This document shows positions 21,463 to 32,394 of a stretch of 64,000 bases of DNA, one piece after another. The notes beneath the pieces were generated by a model. It did not search any database. It was not told the DNA's origin and saw only the letters and a program-made list of their open reading frames with translations. Source of the stretch: Limnanthes douglasii subsp. nivea. Lineage: Eukaryota > Streptophyta > Magnoliopsida > Brassicales > Limnanthaceae. How positions within the stretch are numbered: the first letter of the stretch is position 1; the number at the start of each line of letters is the position of its first letter. The position numbers and the translations under genes were made by a program. The stretch is taken from assembly GCA_036936605.1 (NCBI GenBank), contig JAUPFV010000003.1, positions 146,414,997-146,478,996 on the forward strand. Reading direction: 5' to 3'.

Positions 21463-22719
21463 CTATTGTATAAATATGTTTAGGTTTGAAATGCCAGTTC
21501 TATATCTGGTAATCATTGGATGGTTATTTGACAAGGATCGTGATTGGGCTATAGGATTAGGTTTGTCAAAAGATAACACAATACTTAACTGACCTCCCTC
21601 TAATGTTTTTGAAACAGGAATGTTGACTGACTTGAGACTGTGATTTGGAGCAACAATCTGAAGAGAAGACTGAACAGGAGGCAATGAACTTGGAGTGCGA
21701 GGTAAGTTATCAGAAGGTAAGTGTGTTTGAGAAAATGGTTGGTTTGATGTGTTGAGTTGTTTTTGTGTGTATGTTTGGAATGATCACTAGGCAGAGAAGT
21801 AGAATAGTTAGCCTTTAAACTGGTAAGTTCTTCCACGGAATTAGTGATAGGAAATTTTGGTAACACCAAAGACCCAGACACAGAACAAGTAGATTGGAAA
21901 CTAAAAAACTCTAAAAAATATGGAAACTCCCTTTCATTAAATACCAAATGCCTTGGCACATAGACTTTTCCACTAGCACTAACACACCTATACCCCTTGT
22001 GAACATCACTAAAACCCAAAAACACACACTTGGTGGAATTAAACTGAAACTTGTTAGATTGGTAAGGCATTAGGCAGGGAAAGCAAGCGCACTCAAAACA
22101 TTTTAAGAATTTGTAATTAGGTAAAATCCTAAAAATAATTTCAAAAGGTGACTTGTCTTGTAAAGTAGATGTGGGTAATCTGTTTATCAAGTAAACAGTT
22201 GTATGAAAGGCTTCAGGCCAAAAAATGTGAGGGAGATTTGACTGAGCAAGAAGAGTTAGACAGTCTCAGTGATATGTCTGTGCTTCCTCTCTGCTCTTCC
22301 ATTTTGAGAAAAGGTATAAGGACAGGATGTCCTGAGTTGGATACCTGACTCTCTTGCTAACGATAGAAAAATCTTAAACTCTCCTCCCCAGTCAGATTGA
22401 AACTTCTTAATTTGCTGTTAAACTGATTTTCCACAAGAGTTTTAAACTCTTTGAACACACTTAGTGCCTGACTCTTGTGTTTTAAAGGATATATCCAGGA
22501 GTACCTAGTATAGTCATCTACAAAGAGTATGTAGAGTCTATAACCTGATTTAGACTCAATAGGGGCATGCCCCCATAGATCATAATGAATCAAATCCAAA
22601 ACAGCAGTAGAATGAGATACAGAATTGGTAAAATGAAGAGAATGAGACTTCCCTAATTGACATTCATCACAAAATAGAATTTCATTGTGTGAAATAATAG
22701 GGACATTAAATTTTCTCAT
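21463..22719 (-). pseudogene. Copia-2 integrase, frameshifted
   Basis: 22357-22719 holds FCDECQLGKSHSLHF, the end of the zinc-binding region, and DLIHYDLWGHAP with the first catalytic aspartate. After a frameshift near 22370-22390 the frame continues with SDWGGEF (second aspartate retained) and QNGRAERKHRH (catalytic glutamate retained). 21600-22190 continues the C-terminal part (FEIIFRILPNYKFLKCFEC, KCVFLGFSDVHKGYRC). The catalytic triad is visible, but in different frames. Confidence 0.8.
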
Positions 22720-22894
22720 GACAATCGAAAGGACTCTTTTAGAAGGATATCCTAATTTTTTGTGCCAATTAATCTTAACAGCATCAGAATCACTAGGTAC
22801 AACTGAGATATTAGATATAGAAAAATGACAGTTTGGAGTATCAGCCTTAGGATAGCAATAATCAGATGAACTTTCCAGCTTATATAGACCATTT

Positions 22895-23400
22895 TCAACT
22901 CTCTATGTTAGTAGGAGTCACCCCTGTTCTCTTTTCCTTCACAAAACATTTAGAACTGTGAAATTCTTGAAATATATTATTATGAAAGGTTAATTGTGAG
23001 ACAGATAGCAGATTTTTGTTTATATATGGAACATGTAGAATGTTGTTTAGGTGAATTGGTTTGTTAATTTTGGTTGAAAGGCAAGTCTGACCTAAATGTT
23101 TAATATGCAGCCTGTTACCATTCCCTACAGTCACAGTTCTGTTACCTGAGTATTGAGATTTCTGAGTCAGTAGCTTAGCAGAGTTGGTGACATGGTGACT
23201 AGCACTACTATCAATGTACCAACTCTCATCGCCATTAGCTGTGTCTTGTGAAACATTCATAACACTTTGTTCATGATCACCCCTTTGTTGATCAGTTGAT
23301 AGTTGCCCCATTACATTAGGATCACCTCTGAAGTAACAATAAGCAGCACCATGTCCATACTTCCCACAAATTTGACAAGTAGGTTTATTATTAGAGTAGT
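22895..23400 (-). pseudogene. Copia-2 zinc knuckle and aspartic protease
   Basis: Near 23345-23385 the zinc knuckle CQICGKYGHGAAYC (CX2CX4HX4C) is complete. It is followed by ESWYIDSSASHHVTN in the frame at 22895-23311, where copia proteases have WxxDSGAxxH. The D-S-G is read as D-S-S, so the active-site glycine is changed. VGNGNRLHIKHLG and LHVPYINKNLLSVSQL match the copia protease/integrase linker. Confidence 0.8.
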
Positions 23401-23410
23401 TATACCTGCC

Positions 23411-24309
23411 TCATCTGCCTCTGTAATTACTCCTTCCTCTGTAGTTATTGTAGCTGGGAGAGTTCCTTCCTCTGAATCCTCTAGAGTGTCCCCTGTTCAC
23501 ACCTCTAGAACCAGAATTGTAGTAGTGACTGTTATTCCCAGAAGATCTAGCTTCAGATTTGTTAACAACAGTAAGATTTAAGTTGGCCATAGATACTTGA
23601 ATATTGTGTAACTGTTCTAGTCTGCTCTCATAAGTCAGCAATGTAGCTTGTAAATTTACCCAACTTTTAACCTCCTTATCTGCTAAATGAACAGCAATAG
23701 AAGTATACTCAATGTCAAGTCCACTCACTACCTATGACACTAAATAATCCATTGTCACTGGTGAACCTGCCAATGCTAAGTTATCAACAATATTCTTCAT
23801 CTTGACCAGGTAGTCTTCCATTGAAGAGCTTACTTTCGTGGTCCTTTGAAACTCTGTTTTGAAAAGAGTTATTCTAGACTTCGTTTGGGAGCCAGAAAGC
23901 CTAATGATGTCATCCCACAGACCTTTTAAGGTCTCTTCATTCATGACTTGAGACGCAATTTCTGCACTCATGGTGCTATATAGCCACCCTAGTAGTAATT
24001 GATCATTTGCGATCCAATTATCATATTCAATGTTTTCAACCAGCAGACATCAGTACCACAAACCCTCCTGAGAGGATATTGCTTATCTCCATCAAGAAAG
24101 TCTCCTAGTTTTTTGCCTCTTACAATTGGCAACACCATAGTTTTCCACATGAGAAAGTTACTCTTGTCAAGCCTTAGATTATTGAAGGTACTTATCTGAT
24201 TCATATGACTGCTCTTATTTGTCAATAGGTTGTCCATCGAGGATATATATTTCTCAGCTGATCCTGCGCTAAATGATGGTGAATCAATCTCTGCCATTGC
24301 AAGAATCAC
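23411..24309 (-). pseudogene. gag: Copia-2 gag
   Basis: Three frames make up the gag: 23989-24309 (N-terminus, with LRLDKSNFLMWKTMVLPIV, the copia Gag hallmark around FxxWK), 23732-23971 (LWDDIIRLSGSQTKSRI, MEDYLVKMKNIVDNLA) and 23411-23728 (coiled segment, then an Arg/Gly/Asn-rich tail). The start ATG lies about 15-30 bp after the primer site. The breaks are single stops or frameshifts. Confidence 0.8.
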
Positions 24310-24313
24310 ACTT

Positions 24314-24325
24314 GCTCTGATACCA
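24314..24325 (-). other. Primer binding site of Copia-2
   Basis: On the minus strand it reads TGGTATCAGAGC, the perfect complement of the initiator tRNA-Met 3' end used by most plant copia elements. It touches the LTR without a gap. Confidence 0.95.
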
Positions 24326-24762
24326 AGTTGAAGCTAATGGAGAGAGAGATGAGTTTGTAAATTGTAAAACTTTTGTTACTATCATTATCTCACACATTGT
24401 AATATTTATACAATTTTTGGAATGTTATGAATGTAACAGATTTTGTTACATCTGTTACATTTTGTTACGCATTTAGTTAGCCTAAAGTAGTGGGTTTGAT
24501 ATATGTACAGGTCCACTAGTCTTATTAAAAGTCTTATTGGGCTGAGTCCATGGTTTATGTGTCGACCCGGTCCAACTAAGGGTCCGACACATTAAACCTT
24601 TGTTACCTAATAACCTGTCCACGACTTCATCACTTCTTAAACCCTAATCTAGCATCTTCTCCTGCCACTATTGTCTCTGCCACACCTTCTTCTTATGTCT
24701 CTAACTCTTCCATGCTCCTCTTCTTCTCAGCCATTGTTTCAGCCCTCTTGTTTTCCTTAACT
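24326..24762 (-). repeat. Copia-2 5' LTR
   Basis: 437 bp, same termini as the left LTR. The target duplication CCCAC follows at 24763-24767. Confidence 0.9.
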
Positions 24763-24766
24763 CCCA

Positions 24767-25624
24767 CTAACCTGCTTTATTATATACGTATGAGTAGTAG
24801 TTTTTTTTGTGCTTAGAGAATTCCACGTTATATTTTCTAGTTGGCAGTGTAACTGTACTGAAGATGTTCTTTTCACCTATACATTTCGCAGCAGACAAAC
24901 GCACAACTATGTCTGTGTCCCTCAATCTAGAAAGTAACATCTCAATTATCTCTTCGTAATCATCTCTTGTTTTTGTCAAACTCTTAGTAATCACCAAAAA
25001 TGATAGATCAATATGGTTTATGAGAAGATCGGATCTTATATTTTTGACAAACTGAACTGCACCTGATAACAAAATCTGAAGCTTAAAACTATCCAGAACA
25101 TGAGAACTTTGATAAAGAGTGATCCTACAATTTTCTCTCTGCTTGAAGTAAGTAAAAGGGACACCCTCAAAATTGAGGGATTTGATCACTTGAGGCCAAT
25201 TGGGGTTTTGATTAACAGGGCAGAATTTACCGTGGATATGAAGTTTAGGGTTTCCTTGAATGAGAGTATTAGATTCATCAAGTAGATCAATCCAACCGTG
25301 ATATGGTTTATCTGTGATTACCTTTGCAATGGGGACATTGGTTCTGCCGATTAGGGTTGCTGATGTAATAAAACCATGACTAAACCAGGAATGGAAATTA
25401 GAAACCCTTTTGGCATCAATTGTCTTCTTCTCTTTTGGTAAATCTTCATCACTAACAACAGTTTTCAGATGCCTCCTTAACTCTGTAACAAACGAATAAG
25501 AGCCTTCACAGACCCCATCATATTCTCCATTTAGAAAGACTTTGGGCTTTCCACGTAGCGATGTGGAAAAATGATTTGCAACCTCCTCGTGTTTTCTAAT
25601 GATAACATGAGTTTTTTCTGTCAC
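24767..25624 (-). pseudogene. Captured chimeric ORF in element A: phospholipase D C2 domain fused to tubulin cofactor D fragment
   Basis: An uninterrupted 285-codon frame. Residues 74-188 (25061-25405) match the C2 domain and start of the catalytic region of plant phospholipase D alpha: ATLIGRTNVPI, GWIDLLDE, GVPFTYFKQRENCRITLYQ and SSHVLDSF (usual form DAHVPDNF). Residues about 214-250 (24875-24985) match tubulin-folding cofactor D: EEIIEMLLSRLRDTDIVVRL, then SAAKCIG (usual form VVRWSAAKGIG). Residues 1-70 are protein-like but unidentified. The two families have nothing to do with each other in normal genes. Position inside an LTR element and absence of introns point to captured, fused cDNA. 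An intact frame does not prove expression. Copia-2 sits at its 3' end. Confidence 0.8.
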
Positions 25625-25668
25625 AGTCGGCGTTCGTTTTTTTTCGCTTCCGACTCCAATTTGGATCT

Positions 25669-26118
25669 CTAATTTTTTTTTCTCAATCGCTCTTTAGTTT
25701 GAAAAAAATCCAGGATTCCGGTGGCTAATTTAAAAGTCCAAGCATTTTGATATTTCGGTAGTTTCTTTTTATTTTTAATCATAGATTTTTTTAGAATCAG
25801 AAAAAGAATTATCAACCAAATATTTAACAATTTCACTGATATAAATTGTAACAAAGGGATTTTTTTATTGTTTACCTTGGTGAAATAATGAGAGATTTTT
25901 GTTGGTGTTACACAATCGTCTTCGTCTTTAACAGTAATTTCACCTTCATCGTCGTAGACATCATAAATTGGATCTCCCAATTCCAGCCAAATTTCATCAG
26001 AAAATTCACCCTGGTAGTCAGCTTCATACGCATCAAAGAGTGGATGGTCGAGTATCAACGACTCTTTCTTGTCACCAAAAACTACTTGATGGATCTCCTG
26101 TACCTTTGGTTTCTCCAT
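25669..26118 (-). pseudogene. Element A acidic gag-pol linker-like ORF
   Basis: A 149-codon frame with an acidic stretch (HPLFDAYEADYQGEF, DPIYDVYDDEGE) like the PVFDxYxxD segments downstream of protease in some plant gypsy polyproteins. Element B has a similar region (PVYDEYDED). The C-terminal part is basic and of unknown origin. Function unknown; included as a retroelement remnant. Confidence 0.5.
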
Positions 26119-26142
26119 ATTGTAGTTATGGTTGTGGTTGAA

Positions 26143-26373
26143 TTATGTAAAAAAGACTTTCGCCTTTGAATTTCTTATTGTATTTTGGAATCCAGAGGTA
26201 GTTATCCTCTCAATATTTTCCATCGCGTTCTTCATTTGATGTCGCAATAAATTCATCTGTTCACCAACCTGCGATCGGAACTGACCAAATTCATCACGGT
26301 CGACCGATTCTGCGATCGGAAGAGTGGACTTCCCCCGCAAAGATCGCTTTGGCGGCATACCTTCGTTACCCAC
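26143..26373 (-). pseudogene. Element A gag-like N-terminus
   Basis: It starts about 20-30 bp inside the primer site and reads MPPKRSLRGKSTLP, then a heptad-like segment FGQFRSQVGEQMNLLRHQM. MPP-type basic starts followed by a coil are common in plant gypsy Gag proteins. Only about 76 residues remain before a stop, far shorter than an active Gag (several hundred residues). Confidence 0.5.
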
Positions 26374-26388
26374 GCTTTAGGAACTCTA

Positions 26389-26400
26389 GCTCTTATACCA
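26389..26400 (-). other. Primer binding site of element A
   Basis: On the minus strand it reads TGGTATAAGAGC, one mismatch from the initiator tRNA-Met primer site, three bases inside the right LTR. Confidence 0.8.
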
Positions 26401-26403
26401 ATA

Positions 26404-26768
26404 TGGTAGCGCCAAGCTACGAGATAGAACAGGCGGCGTAAAATACAGAGAAAGAAAGATAAAAAAACAGAAAGATAGATAGGCTCTAACCCTAGGGTAG
26501 AGTATAAGAGAGTAAGAGAAAGTTCTCAATTTTTATTTATTAAAGTCTAACCTAAAAGTAGGCTTTGAGGTGCCTTAAATAAGAATCGCCTAAATTCCTA
26601 ATACAAAATATAGAAACAAAAGTAAATGCGATAAAATAATATCCTATTAAATTTGTATCTAATCGGATTTAATTTGCTATCTTAAATAAATATTTTAAGT
26701 ATAAAAAATAAAATAAAATAAAACTAAAATATTTAAATAAAGTTTTTGGAGGCTTTCCGCCTACATCA
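26404..26768 (-). repeat. Element A 5' LTR
   Basis: 365 bp, TGGTAGCG...CTACATCA, followed by the target duplication CTGAG at 26769-26773. Confidence 0.9.
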
Positions 26769-26882
26769 CTGAGGCTGTGAATACAAAGAATGAGACATTT
26801 TTTAATTGAGATCACTTTTCACTTTTACTTTCTCTTTCTAAAATCATTCTCTCTTTTACTTTCAAGAATTAAATCCATAACA
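26769..26882 (+). repeat. Tat-1 3' LTR, right part
   Basis: It begins with the duplicated CTGAG and ends AAATCCATAACA, which parallels the bases before the Tat-1 primer site (AAATCCATACA at 7443-7453). It defines the right end of Tat-1 by inference. Confidence 0.65.
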
Positions 26883-27300
26883 ATGAAAATTCCAATAGAA
26901 GTTGAAATTTATGTAATTGTTTTTCTCCTTGAGAATACTAGAGAGGGCTTGCATTACTAGAACGAAAATAAAAGGTGAGAGAGGATCACCTTGTCTGTGA
27001 CCTTTCCTATCATGGAAATTACCATTTGGATAACCATTTATTATAATATTATATGAAAGGATGGTGATATATTGGATCATCCAAGATATCATCTTTTCAA
27101 AGAAGTTCATAAAAATAAGAATATTCAGAATGAAGTGTTAACGAACATTGTTAAAAGCTTTCATGAGGTCTATTTTTAGGGAAACCTTTTTTCCATGACA
27201 TTTATCGTGGTAACGCCTGCGAAGTTCTTAGGAAAGATGGATGTTGTCAGAGATGTTTCTTCCGGACACGAAATTCAATTGAGATTTATCAATTAGGTAT
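26883..27300 (-). pseudogene. LINE (non-LTR) reverse transcriptase fragment
   Basis: On the minus strand from about 27300 leftward: LNFVSGRNISDNIHLS, VSLKIDLMKAFNNV, and then in the frame at 26862-27110 IIINGYPNGNF and GHRQGDPLSPFIFVLVMQAL. These are the fingers/palm motifs of plant L1-type LINE RTs (usual forms GFIPGRSISDNI, KIDLRKAFD, GLRQGDPLSPFLF). The catalytic YADD box and flanking domains are absent, cut off at the Tat-1 boundary. A stop follows NNVR. A short dead fragment. Confidence 0.85.
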
Positions 27301-29706
27301 GATAAAGAGTCTTTAAGTACATTTATTTATTGAATATTAATCTTTAGTGATTTTAAATTTACAAGGGATTCAAACTCTCGATAGTTATTGTTTACGAAAT
27401 ATACCACTTTTCAAAATCTGAACCATCAACCTCTCGGCCATCTCTCTGAACGATAATTTATATTATTAATTTTCATTTTGATTCTGACAACTATCGTTAT
27501 AATAAGATCATATTACATTGATATTATCACTATATCTAAAAAAATATTAAAAAATATTAGATATGAATATATAAGTCTATTTATCTGTTTATAGAAATAT
27601 ATAAATATAAGATGCATGATCCTACATTGATTGTGAAGTAAAAACAATTCTCACCTAATGGGCGAATAAAACTAAAAGGTGGTAAAATAGAAAGGTGAAA
27701 ATGATAACTTTTATTTGGATGAATAAAATCATCATTTTCATGGTCTAATTATACTGATTCCTCATCTATCGTATGCATTTCGTACAATAAAAAGATTTAT
27801 TTTTTTAACAAGAATTTAAAAAATATTCTCAAACCTTTGAAATATAACATAATTTTTAACTATATCCGGTGAATGCTTCTTTATCTTTGGTAAATAATGA
27901 CTAGTTGTTAATATTTTATAGGACAAACTTCATGATCTAATAGTAGAATTAGAGACGTTTTGGTGGAACATGTTTAAAACTTATTTTATCTTGTATGCAA
28001 CGCGCATACAAAGAGTTTTATTAAAAGATATTATGTATAAGACTTATTTTAGGTTTGTATATTACGTTGCATAATTGAAATTTTATACTTTATGTTTGTT
28101 GTTTGACACTTTTAATTTTGTTAACTATCAAATGATTAATGTATTCTAAATGTTATTATATTATATATTTATGATTGTTAGTACTACATCATTGAGCTTG
28201 AAATATTTTATCACTAAATTGTTTTTGTACATTGTGGTTTCTCTTTTCGTTTTCGTTGAGTACGACTTTTGTTTTGTTTCCCATATGGGTAATAACGATA
28301 TTGACTATGTATTTGTGCATCTAGTTGGTCTTGTGTTTTTTCTTTATTATATCCTCTTGCATTTCGTATTCCTCGGATATTCTTTTGACCACTAATTAGA
28401 AATTTGACTTTAAGTGGATCTTGTATATAATATTACTAGATGTAATCTCATCATTAAGGGTTTTTATGATGTCACCTTGTTGGTTTCTAAAAACTTAGTT
28501 TGATTGATATTTTTATTACGTTTTTTTTAACATACTAATTATATTTATACATTGTATTTGTTTTAAATAAAGAGCTTCGTATGTATACATTTATGAGATT
28601 ATGGTTAGCGACACATTATTTTTATATATAAGTTATTCATCTATTTTTCTTAGGCATGTGAATTTGGTAATAAAATAACTATTTGAGACTTTATTGTTAT
28701 TTTTAGCTAGAAGTATATGTCATATTTTTATTTAACTCAAACGCCAACTTCATAAGTCTTCATGATGTTTTTATTTTGTGAAGCGTCCGTCGTAGAGGAA
28801 TTTGGTATGAACAAAGATCACATATCTTTAAAATTAGGGTTTTATTTTATGGATGCGACTAATGAAAAAATGAATAGATTAGTATAATGTGTTGTCGTCA
28901 TTTTAATCTTTTGTTAACATATTATTATGTTTTTTAAACATTCTTATTTTTTTATGTGACTATGTATTTTAAAAACATCATATAAATGTACAGTAATTCT
29001 TCGAGTATGTGTTATAAAAATATTTTTAAAAACATAATATATTCGTTTAATTCAGAGAATTTTATCCAACACTATTTTGTTAAGTTAAACTTCTGTAGTC
29101 TCTGCCACAATTTAAAAAAGTTTATCAAAAATTTGAAAAATAAATATGTATGATGATGTTAACTTTTCTGTGAGCTGCCATGGCTTACAATAATTTGAAA
29201 TTCTTATGGATTGACTTTGATATCATATTTATGGAATAAAAAACCTATAAATTTTCATAATATAAATTTTAAATAAATAAATAATTTACAGATTTTTATG
29301 ATAATAAATGACTATGATGAATTTTTTTATCGATATATTTATCGAGCCGTTTTACGATATTCGTTGTGCTCTAGCTTATTAAGCAAAGCAACTAACTTGT
29401 TTATGAGATATTCGTCTTATTGTTAGTGTTTTATAAAAAAATTATCATTTTCTAAGTTTATCATGTTTAAAAAATAATTATTGGTAAATAAAGTTATAAG
29501 ACTAAAATATGAATTTGATGTTTATTTTTTATTTGTATATTTTTTAAACTCTAATTTTTCAATTTAGCTGATAATTGAAGAATATACTCTTATAATTATT
29601 GGATTTAATATATTTTGGGAGTAAAATAAAGATTTAAAAAAAGAATAAAATCGAATAAAATGATTTTTTTTCATGAAATATAATGAGAATATTAATATTC
29701 AAAATA

Positions 29707-29708
<2 letters not shown>

Positions 29709-29750
<42 letters not shown>
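29709..29750. repeat. TA microsatellite
   Basis: Uninterrupted (TA)n of about 42 bp. Confidence 0.95.
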
Positions 29751-29756
<6 letters not shown>

Positions 29757-31189
29757 CTATTATTTCTATTGTATATTAACTAGTTATTAAATAAGATCTG
29801 ATATTTTATAGAATTAGAATAAGCTCACTACTTTAGCAAATAATATAAGAGATAGTTTCATACAAAGAAATTGTTAGCTTTTAATGTTTTAATGATAACA
29901 TGGACACACAGAGAGATTAAGCATCTTAAAATGTTTTTATTGATATTCTTGTTTCTAGTTTTACAATTAGTATTGGGCACGGCTAGACTTCGATTTGTTT
30001 TTGTGAATCTCACACTATTGGATCTTGCATCTTTTTGTTAGATCTCACACATGATTTATGATAATTTTACAAGTTTTTTAATTTTTAATTTTAAAAAAGT
30101 TATAAATAGAAATTGTTAGATCTGTCATTTTTTTCTTTTCTCTCATTTACAAAAAAAACCTATAAATTACTCATCTACCAAACCACTCATTTTTATAAAT
30201 CTAGCTTCATAATTTAATTGTTCTTATCATCCATCAATATTATAGTAACAAATATATTATGTTTAATATATAATTACTATTTTCTAATTTCTAAAGTACT
30301 AAAATTCTGAATCAAATAGTTCATTTATTAATAAAATACATTATGTGGAAACTATTAAATTAATAAATTTGTCATTTATTTAAAAATCTTGATTTTCTCT
30401 TTTGTTTTTTCCCTATTTACCGATTTATATATTTGTTTTTGTTACAATTTATTTTTTTCTAATATTTGTGTATGTGAATTTTATGAACTGGATTAGGATC
30501 TGATTATAGAGTTAAAGAGAGAAAGATAGTTATTTTGTGAACCATATCAAAGTTTATTTTTATAATCAAAAGACTATTATTTCAATTATCCAACATTTGT
30601 TTCTTTGATAAACCATGAAAAAAGAATCAAATGCACGGTCTGACGCTAAACTTCATCTAACAAAATTATGTTCATGATTATTATCCAAAAATCATATATC
30701 AGTGTGAATTTTGTAAAGTCTGGTTGTACTTTATCGTAAATACATAATTTTATTGTCAAAAAAATTTGGGATGTCATATTAAAATAACCAAAAATTTACA
30801 CATGTCGATAGAATGATACAAAGGAAAAAGGAAGAAAGAGAGAGAAAAGAAATGAAAAAAGAATATTTTTTGGTATTATATGTTATAATATTTTTTATTT
30901 TACTTTTGAAAGTGAAAGGTAAAATTGATCTTTTAGGTCATCAACAAAATTTTAATTTGTTTAAATGAGATATAAAAAAGAGAGCATGAGATATAGCTTA
31001 ACCCATCACCATTAACTAATTTATTCCTATTAACATTAATTAATTTGTTTTTTTAATATTATCAAGCAAATCTCGATTTATGTATTTTTAGATATGATGT
31101 AGTTTAGTTCACGGAATTTTTTGATTTTTTTAGTATTATTATTATATTTTATATTTTCAATTACTTGATTTATATTAGTAAAAATTAAA

Positions 31190-31193
<4 letters not shown>

Positions 31194-31233
<40 letters not shown>
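31194..31233. repeat. TA microsatellite
   Basis: Uninterrupted (TA)n of about 40 bp. Confidence 0.95.
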
Positions 31234-31238
<5 letters not shown>

Positions 31239-31396
31239 TTAGTTCTGGAAAGAATATATTTATTATCGACTATAAAAAAACATTATTTGAATATTGTTAA
31301 TACAAATCTATATATATGGAATATATCAAGTACAAATATAATATTTGATTGACCTTTTTATTTCACATTATTTATTATTTTTATTTAATTTAATTA

Positions 31397-31399
<3 letters not shown>

Positions 31400-31441
<42 letters not shown>
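31400..31441. repeat. TA microsatellite
   Basis: Uninterrupted (AT)n of about 42 bp, only about 170 bp from the previous one. Confidence 0.95.
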
Positions 31442-31446
<5 letters not shown>

Positions 31447-32394
31447 TAATATGTTTTCCAAATATATGGTACTGGTAAATTAAACAGTTTTAGTATAATA
31501 CGTTGTGTATCAATATTTAAAAAATATATATCATCCACGTTATATTTGAAGTAATATTTTATACGTTTACCTATTAAATGTTGGGCAGGATTTGGCAAAA
31601 CGACAGATATGACATATATATTATTGAACTAATTTAAGATTTTTGACAAATTTAATATCGTATTGTTACGGCACAAAGGTCGTCGGATATGCATATAGAT
31701 AACAATAAAGTTTTTTTGCCGCGATGTTTCTATTGTTGACGCGACATAGAATAATTTCAACGTCATTATTATACCGCAACGATAAGTTGATGTGCCACGA
31801 TGCCTTTTATGATTGTTACAACGATGTTATTGTTGTTGCAGTGAAAAGTTTTTTTGGTATTCCTTCTAATGTGGACCATGTAACATATTAGATTTGTGTA
31901 TTTTTTTTTGGTTGTTTGTCTATATATTTTAAGTGGACTGCGTGATTAAGATCGTCCGAACTTTGTTAAGTATGTCATATGATCAACATATCTCTCAAGC
32001 TGTTCTTTTAGTCAGTTAATTTACTTAGGTTTTAGATGAGTTTATGATAATGGCATTATGTGTATTAGTTGTATTAAATAAGGTCAATGTCTGACATAAT
32101 TAATAATAAACATAAGACATTCAATTGTGAATTGATCGGTAATTTTTTTGATTGGGAAACCAACCCTAATTAGGGTTTTTCTCGAATTAAGTTGATCAAA
32201 AAATGGATCAACAATGACTTTTCTCATGCTCATACAATTACATGTTGACATGTTTACCTTAAGCTACCTAATTAGCGATCTAGTGCTATATTTTGCATGT
32301 TGAATTCATACTTGAGCATTGTTCTAAGTTTATATGCTAATTAATGTGTTTATTGTGTGTTATTTGTTGTGTGTATGATTGTAGTTAAAGCCAA

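Larger units (their letters stand above)
19455..24762 (-). mobile_element. Copia-2: Ty1/copia retrotransposon nested in element A
   Basis: Both LTRs are present (19455-19889 and 24326-24762, about 93% identical by eye), with an exact target duplication CCCAC at 19450-19454 and 24763-24767. A perfect initiator-Met primer site abuts the right LTR and a G-rich tract abuts the left. On the minus strand gag, protease, integrase, RT and RNase H follow in copia order. The LTR ends are AGTT...AACT rather than TG...CA. Several frameshifts and stops are present, but RT/RNase H is open for 414 codons. Confidence 0.95.
17677..26768 (-). mobile_element. Element A: non-autonomous LTR retrotransposon carrying captured host gene fragments
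   Basis: The LTRs (17677-18043 and 26404-26768) start TGGTAGCG and end CTACATCA, and the 5-bp target duplication CTGAG is exact (17672-17676 and 26769-26773). The primer site beside the right LTR shows that the element runs on the minus strand. Interior parts: a gag-like start, an acidic segment, then fragments resembling phospholipase D, tubulin cofactor D, HSP70, a CCCH zinc finger, a PP2C phosphatase and an ABC transporter, before the polypurine tract. No RT or integrase is visible. LTR divergence is about 8% by eye. Copia-2 inserted at 19454/19455. The leader after the left LTR resembles element B at 35736, so they are related. Confidence 0.85.
7454..26882 (+). mobile_element. Tat-1: decayed Tat-lineage Ty3/gypsy retrotransposon (with nested insertions)
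   Basis: The order on the plus strand is primer site, gag, protease, RT, RNase H, a second RNase H and integrase, then an antisense ORF, polypurine tract and 3' LTR. The second RNase H and the antisense ORF are features of the Tat lineage. The primer site (TTGGCAACTATAGTGAGAG), polypurine tract end (GGCTAC) and LTR start (TGAT) match those of Tat-2 at 49246-59357, so the two are related. The body is full of stops and frameshifts. The 3' LTR was interrupted by element A (17677-26768), itself interrupted by Copia-2. No target duplication can be shown because the 5' LTR is missing. Confidence 0.85.
27301..32394. other. Long AT-rich stretch without recognisable genes
   Basis: About 5 kb of very AT-rich DNA containing three long TA microsatellites but no frame over about 80 codons and no domain. 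The frame at 28150-28395 is a hydrophobic low-complexity translation I do not trust. The right part may include the 5' LTR of the decayed Copia-1 element, but no LTR match was found by eye. Confidence 0.5.
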
